Shown one piece after another: positions 6,687 to 8,351 of a stretch of DNA of 8,351 bases. Position numbers and translations under genes: made by a program. The notes beneath the pieces are model-generated. The model ran no database searches, was not told the DNA's origin, and saw only the letters and a list, made by a program, of their open reading frames with translations. The DNA lies in the NCBI GenBank assembly GCA_002780205.1, contig PEVQ01000177.1:305-8655 (forward strand). Reading direction: 5' to 3'. Every line of letters starts with the position of its first letter. The first letter of the stretch is position 1. This DNA is from Elusimicrobia bacterium CG06_land_8_20_14_3_00_38_11 (GTDB taxonomy: Bacteria > Elusimicrobiota > UBA8919).

Positions 6687-7874
6687 ATGTCTAAACTTAC
6701 AATTCGTGATGTTGATTTGAAAGGGAAAAAGGTGCTGGTGCGGGTTGACTACAATGTTCCGCTTGACAAGTCGCAAAACATCACCGACGACACGCGGATA
6801 AAAGAGTCGCTCCCGACGCTCAAATACCTCCTTGAGCAGAATTGTAAAATTATTTTGTGTTCGCATTTAGGCAGGCCGAAAGGAAAAGTTGCGCCCGAAT
6901 TTTCGCTAGAACCGGTCGCAAAACGGCTTTCTGAACTTCTGAAACAGGAAATAAAATTTGCGCCGGACTGTATCGGTGACGAAGTAAAAAAACTTGCCGG
7001 CGGATTAAAGCCGAAAGAAATTTTGCTTCTTGAAAATCTGCGGTTTCATTCCGAAGAGGAAAAAAATGACGATAAATTTGCCAAGCAACTTTCGGAACTT
7101 GCGGAGTTTTTCGTGCAGGATGCGTTCGGAACTGTTCACCGGGCGCATGCATCAACAGCCGGCGTAAATAAGTTTTTACCGTCGGCGGCAGGTTTTCTTC
7201 TTGAAAAAGAAATAAAATATCTTGGTGATGCTCTTCAAAATCCGACAAGACCTTTCGTTGCAATTTTAGGCGGTGCAAAGGTCTCCGACAAAATCGGTGT
7301 CATAGAAAACCTCTCAAAAAAAGTTGATGCTATTTTAATCGGCGGTGCGATGGCTTATACATTCCTGAAATCGCAGGGAATATCAGTTGGCAAATCCTTG
7401 GTTGAAGAAGACAAACTGGAGTTGGCGAAGGACTTAATGAAGAAAACCGGTAAAATACAGTTTCTGTTACCGGTTGACCATATAATAGCCGATAAAGTGG
7501 ATGCGAGTGCAAACATTGAAGCAACGAAAGGAATGGAAATAAAAGACGGCTGGTTCGGTGTGGACATCGGCTCAACAACCATAATAAAATATAAAAGCGT
7601 CATTAAGTCCGCAAAGACCATCGTCTTAAACGGTCCGATGGGCGTTTTTGAGATAGACAAGTTTGCAGGAGGAACGAATGCGGTTGTCAAAGCGATTGCA
7701 GATGCAACTTCAAAAGGCGCGATTTCAATCATCGGCGGTGGCGACAGCGTTTCTGCAGTAAAAAAAGCCGGCGTTTCAGATAAGGTTTCCCACATCTCCA
7801 CCGGCGGCGGCGCCTCTTTGGAATTTTTAGAAGGTTTGGAACTTCCGGGAATTGCAGCATTAAAAGATAAATAA
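6687..7874 (+). CDS. pgk: Phosphoglycerate kinase
   Basis: The product transfers phosphate from 1,3-bisphosphoglycerate to ADP, giving ATP and 3-phosphoglycerate in the cytoplasm. The start at ATG 6687 gives MSKLTIRDVDLKGKKVLVRVDYNVPL, the standard family N-terminus, and 395 residues, the normal length. An upstream in-frame TTG at 6627 would add 20 residues encoded by the REP-like element and is not credible. Visible motifs are RVDYNVPL (19-26), SHLGRPKG (59-66) and ENLRFH for substrate binding, DAFGTVHRAHAS, the GGAKVSDK hinge region, and the nucleotide-site NGPMGVFE, GGGDS and STGGGASLEFLEG of the C-terminal domain. All are intact. It is probably co-transcribed with gap. There is no clear SD in the 20 bases before the ATG, unusual beside the strong site of gap. 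Confidence 0.98.
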   Translation: MSKLTIRDVDLKGKKVLVRVDYNVPLDKSQNITDDTRIKESLPTLKYLLEQNCKIILCSHLGRPKGKVAPEFSLEPVAKRLSELLKQEIKFAPDCIGDEVKKLAGGLKPKEILLLENLRFHSEEEKNDDKFAKQLSELAEFFVQDAFGTVHRAHASTAGVNKFLPSAAGFLLEKEIKYLGDALQNPTRPFVAILGGAKVSDKIGVIENLSKKVDAILIGGAMAYTFLKSQGISVGKSLVEEDKLELAKDLMKKTGKIQFLLPVDHIIADKVDASANIEATKGMEIKDGWFGVDIGSTTIIKYKSVIKSAKTIVLNGPMGVFEIDKFAGGTNAVVKAIADATSKGAISIIGGGDSVSAVKKAGVSDKVSHISTGGGASLEFLEGLELPGIAALKDK

Positions 7875-7937
7875 TGAAAATTTGCTTAAGGATATTTGTC
7901 TAAACACCGTAGCAGGTAAATAATAAAAAAGGTTAAT

Positions 7938-8294
7938 ATGAAAAATTTCATTGTTTTACTTCTAATATTTTCACTTGGATGTGTTAGTGGAAGTTATATG
8001 CGAACTGGGAAATATTATCTTTCAAAAAGTAAAGAAAATCCAATCAGTGTTTTTAATGAAAAACCAACCTTTTTGTATGAGGTAATTGGAATAGTTATTG
8101 CGAGAACAAAAAGTAAACGGATAGTATCAGACCAAGATTTATTAGAAAAATTAAAAAATGAAGCGCGAAAACTTGGAGCAGACGCAATTATATTAATAGA
8201 TTTAAAAGAATTTTCTGATAGTGAGGGTGGAATAAGAAGAGTATATAGAGCAGAAGCAATAAAATTTGAAGAAAAAAGTGGACAGGTACAATAA
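7938..8294 (+). CDS. Small probable lipoprotein of unknown function
   Basis: The 118 residues begin MKNFIVLLLIFSLGC, a Lys-Asn start and hydrophobic stretch ending in a lipobox-like SLGC with candidate lipidated C15. Ser at the -3 position is weaker than the usual Leu, so this is a probable rather than textbook lipoprotein. The mature part has a strand (LYEVIGIV, 46-53), a helix and the sequence LKNEARKLGADAIILIDL (72-89), then a final strand (VYRAEAIKFE). The helix plus 'A..LGADAII' strand recurs in several small envelope lipoprotein families, such as RcsF-like and DUF4156-like proteins. I cannot assign it to one. A weak SD (AAAGG, 7928-7932) precedes the ATG by 5 bases. Composition is much more AT-rich than pgk, with frequent AGA and ATA codons, so it is probably not functionally tied to glycolysis. 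Confidence 0.75.
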   Translation: MKNFIVLLLIFSLGCVSGSYMRTGKYYLSKSKENPISVFNEKPTFLYEVIGIVIARTKSKRIVSDQDLLEKLKNEARKLGADAIILIDLKEFSDSEGGIRRVYRAEAIKFEEKSGQVQ

Positions 8295-8331
8295 AAAAAC
8301 ATGAAATGGATAAATTGGAAATAATGGAGAT

Positions 8332-8336
8332 GGAGG
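8332..8336 (+). promoter_or_regulatory. SD site for a gene starting at the window edge
   Basis: GGAGG is followed after 10 bases by the ATG at 8347. The spacing is slightly long but workable. Earlier ATGs at 8301 and 8324 reach stop codons after 7 codons each, which leaves 8347 as the best candidate served by this site. Confidence 0.45.
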
Positions 8337-8346
8337 AAAATACTTA

Positions 8347-8351
8347 ATGGT
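8347..8351 (+). CDS. Possible start of a further gene, cut by the window edge
   Basis: Only ATGGT is present. The call rests on the GGAGG upstream and on position, 52 bases after the lipoprotein stop. No product can be inferred. Confidence 0.35.

Noticed and set aside
7896..7924. Possible promoter TTGTCT-N17-AATAAT before the lipoprotein
   Set aside because: The -35 matches only 4 of 6, and the predicted transcript would start within the weak SD, leaving almost no leader.
8301..8324. ATG at 8301 as a downstream gene start
   Set aside because: The frame stops after seven codons.

Overview
The window appears to come from an uncultured Gram-negative (diderm) bacterium of moderate-to-low GC. 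An outer-membrane beta-barrel protein of the SprA family, a Sec-exported protein and a probable lipoprotein all point to a double-membrane cell. SprA is best known from the type IX secretion system (T9SS) of Bacteroidetes and relatives, but SprA-like proteins also occur in several candidate phyla. Nothing here fixes the phylum. All genes are on the + strand.

Bases 1-5460 hold two cell-envelope genes, almost certainly co-transcribed. The first (1-4098, 5' end outside the window) is the C-terminal ~1365 residues of a SprA-like giant outer-membrane protein. It carries two jelly-roll-like modules, one with Asp-rich calcium-loop-like inserts, and ends in a long beta-rich barrel region finishing in Phe. 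Three bases later comes an exported PHP-domain putative metallohydrolase (4102-5460) whose signal peptide core is a 21-bp tandem duplication. Its last metal-binding motif has Asn where the family usually has Asp.

Bases 5461-7874 form a glycolytic unit. A near-consensus sigma-70-type promoter and a strong Shine-Dalgarno (SD) site precede gap (GAPDH, 5546-6592), followed by pgk (phosphoglycerate kinase, 6687-7874). The two enzymes catalyse consecutive steps, glyceraldehyde-3-phosphate to 1,3-bisphosphoglycerate to 3-phosphoglycerate with ATP formation. The 94-bp gap between them holds a paired REP-like element (GTAG plus hairpin, twice, in opposite orientation). It separates an SD-like GGAGG from the pgk start codon.

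Bases 7875-8351 are visibly more AT-rich. They hold a small probable lipoprotein (7938-8294) of unknown function and, at the very end, an SD and ATG that probably begin another gene.

I see no tRNA, rRNA, CRISPR array, insertion sequence or transposase gene. No gene-free stretch exceeds 100 bases. I do not see a clearly new multi-gene system. The items most worth a second look are the SprA/exported-PHP pair and the REP-like element between gap and pgk.
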